Assembly (NCBI RefSeq): GCF_038051995.1
Contig: NZ_CP150290.1
Span: 15,001 to 79,000 of the forward strand
Origin: Paenibacillus sp. FSL H8-0537
GTDB lineage: Bacteria > Bacillota > Bacilli > Paenibacillales > Paenibacillaceae
DNA: 64,000 bases
Direction: 5' to 3'
In this document: one piece after another, positions 63,793-64,000 of the stretch
Layout: every line of letters begins with the position of its first letter
Position numbering within the stretch: position 1 is the stretch's first letter
Notes under the pieces: model-generated
Seen by the model: only the letters and a program-made list of their open reading frames with translations
What the model was told of the DNA's origin: nothing
Databases searched by the model: none
Translations under genes and position numbers: made by a program

Positions 63793-64000
63793 ATGGAGAA
63801 ACTGACTAGGGCTGTGCTGGAAGAGGATCAGAAAGATCAGCGGAATTTCCCTACTGCCGAGGTTCTCAAGGCTCGTCCCAAATTGCTTGCGGCTATGGCT
63901 TTGCTTGCTACCATCATGTTATTCAGGCATCCTGCCGCTCTTAATGGAGCGACAGGATGTTTTGCTTTTCGGGGAGAAGAAGGACAACAATCGGAGGCCC
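63793..64000 (+). CDS. Partial coding sequence with permease-like N-terminus, runs off window end
   Basis: Starts MEKLTRAVLEEDQKDQ at ATG 63793 (or 63790) with a strong AAAGGAGGAG just upstream, and stays open to the window end. Residues 30-43 (RPKLLAAMALLATI) look like the first membrane helix of an ABC permease, but the reading then passes through a terminator-like hairpin (63928-63970) into sequence unlike a membrane protein. It may be a permease gene truncated shortly after its first helix. Its real 3' end cannot be judged here. Confidence 0.4.
   Translation, partial: MEKLTRAVLEEDQKDQRNFPTAEVLKARPKLLAAMALLATIMLFRHPAALNGATGCFAFRGEEGQQSEA
63928..63970 (+). terminator. Terminator-like hairpin near the window end
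   Basis: CATCCTGCCGCTC and GAGCGACAGGATG pair with one mismatch around TTAATG, followed by TTTTGCTTTT. Confidence 0.6.

Overview
The window looks like a chromosomal segment from a spore-forming Bacilli species, most likely Paenibacillus or a close relative. It opens in the 3' half of a 23S rRNA gene, followed by 5S rRNA. It then runs through the conserved yaa/yab block that follows an rRNA operon in Bacillus subtilis: gin, a YaaO-type decarboxylase, tmk, darA, yaaR, holB, ricT, yabA, trmN6, rsmI, abrB, tatD, yabE, rnmV, ksgA, yabG, veg, sspF, ispE, purR, yabJ, spoVG, glmU, ctc, pth, fin, mfd. Sporulation genes (gin, fin, yabG, sspF, spoVG), strong Shine-Dalgarno sites, frequent TTG/GTG starts and family-level similarity support this placement.

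Layout. 1-1.9 kb: rRNA. 2-23.6 kb: the yaa/yab block, with differences from B. subtilis (no yazA, metS or prs at the usual places; an HD-domain phosphohydrolase next to abrB). Regulatory sites here include Spo0A-type boxes between abrB and the HD gene, a c-di-AMP (ydaO/yuaA) riboswitch before yabE, and sigma-H, sigma-G, sigma-K and sigma-B-like promoters. 23.8-31.9 kb: an accessory segment between ctc and pth, holding a GbsR-type regulator, a sugar-type ABC importer with HAD, SMR and phosphoesterase genes, a WG-repeat protein, and a decayed coding remnant next to a small AT-rich gene. 32.1-38.1 kb: the block resumes with pth, fin, mfd and a PrsA-like foldase. 38.2-40.7 kb: AraC regulator and divergent MATE transporter.

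41-64 kb is a nitrogen-scavenging region: a urea-type ABC importer (urtABCDE), a secreted asparaginase, two guanidine-I (ykkC) riboswitch operons and an ABC ATPase. The first riboswitch operon encodes a binding protein and permease. The second encodes two carboxyguanidine-deiminase-type subunits, a biotin-dependent guanidine/urea carboxylase and an allophanate hydrolase. The inferred route is guanidine to carboxyguanidine to allophanate to ammonia and CO2. A FecCD-type permease, an SDR-hydrolase fusion with its TetR regulator, and an SPFH/ribbon-helix-helix pair are interspersed.

The strongest new observation is regulatory. Palindromes matching the GlnR/TnrA consensus (TGTNA-N7-TNACA) precede every nitrogen unit. 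At three promoters (the two riboswitch operons and the ATPase gene) they occur as a pair with almost identical geometry: one site centred about 51 bp upstream and one about 11 bp downstream of the predicted start, around a TTGACA-18 bp-(-10) promoter. This suggests one regulator both activates and represses the guanidine genes, with the riboswitch as a second, substrate-specific gate.
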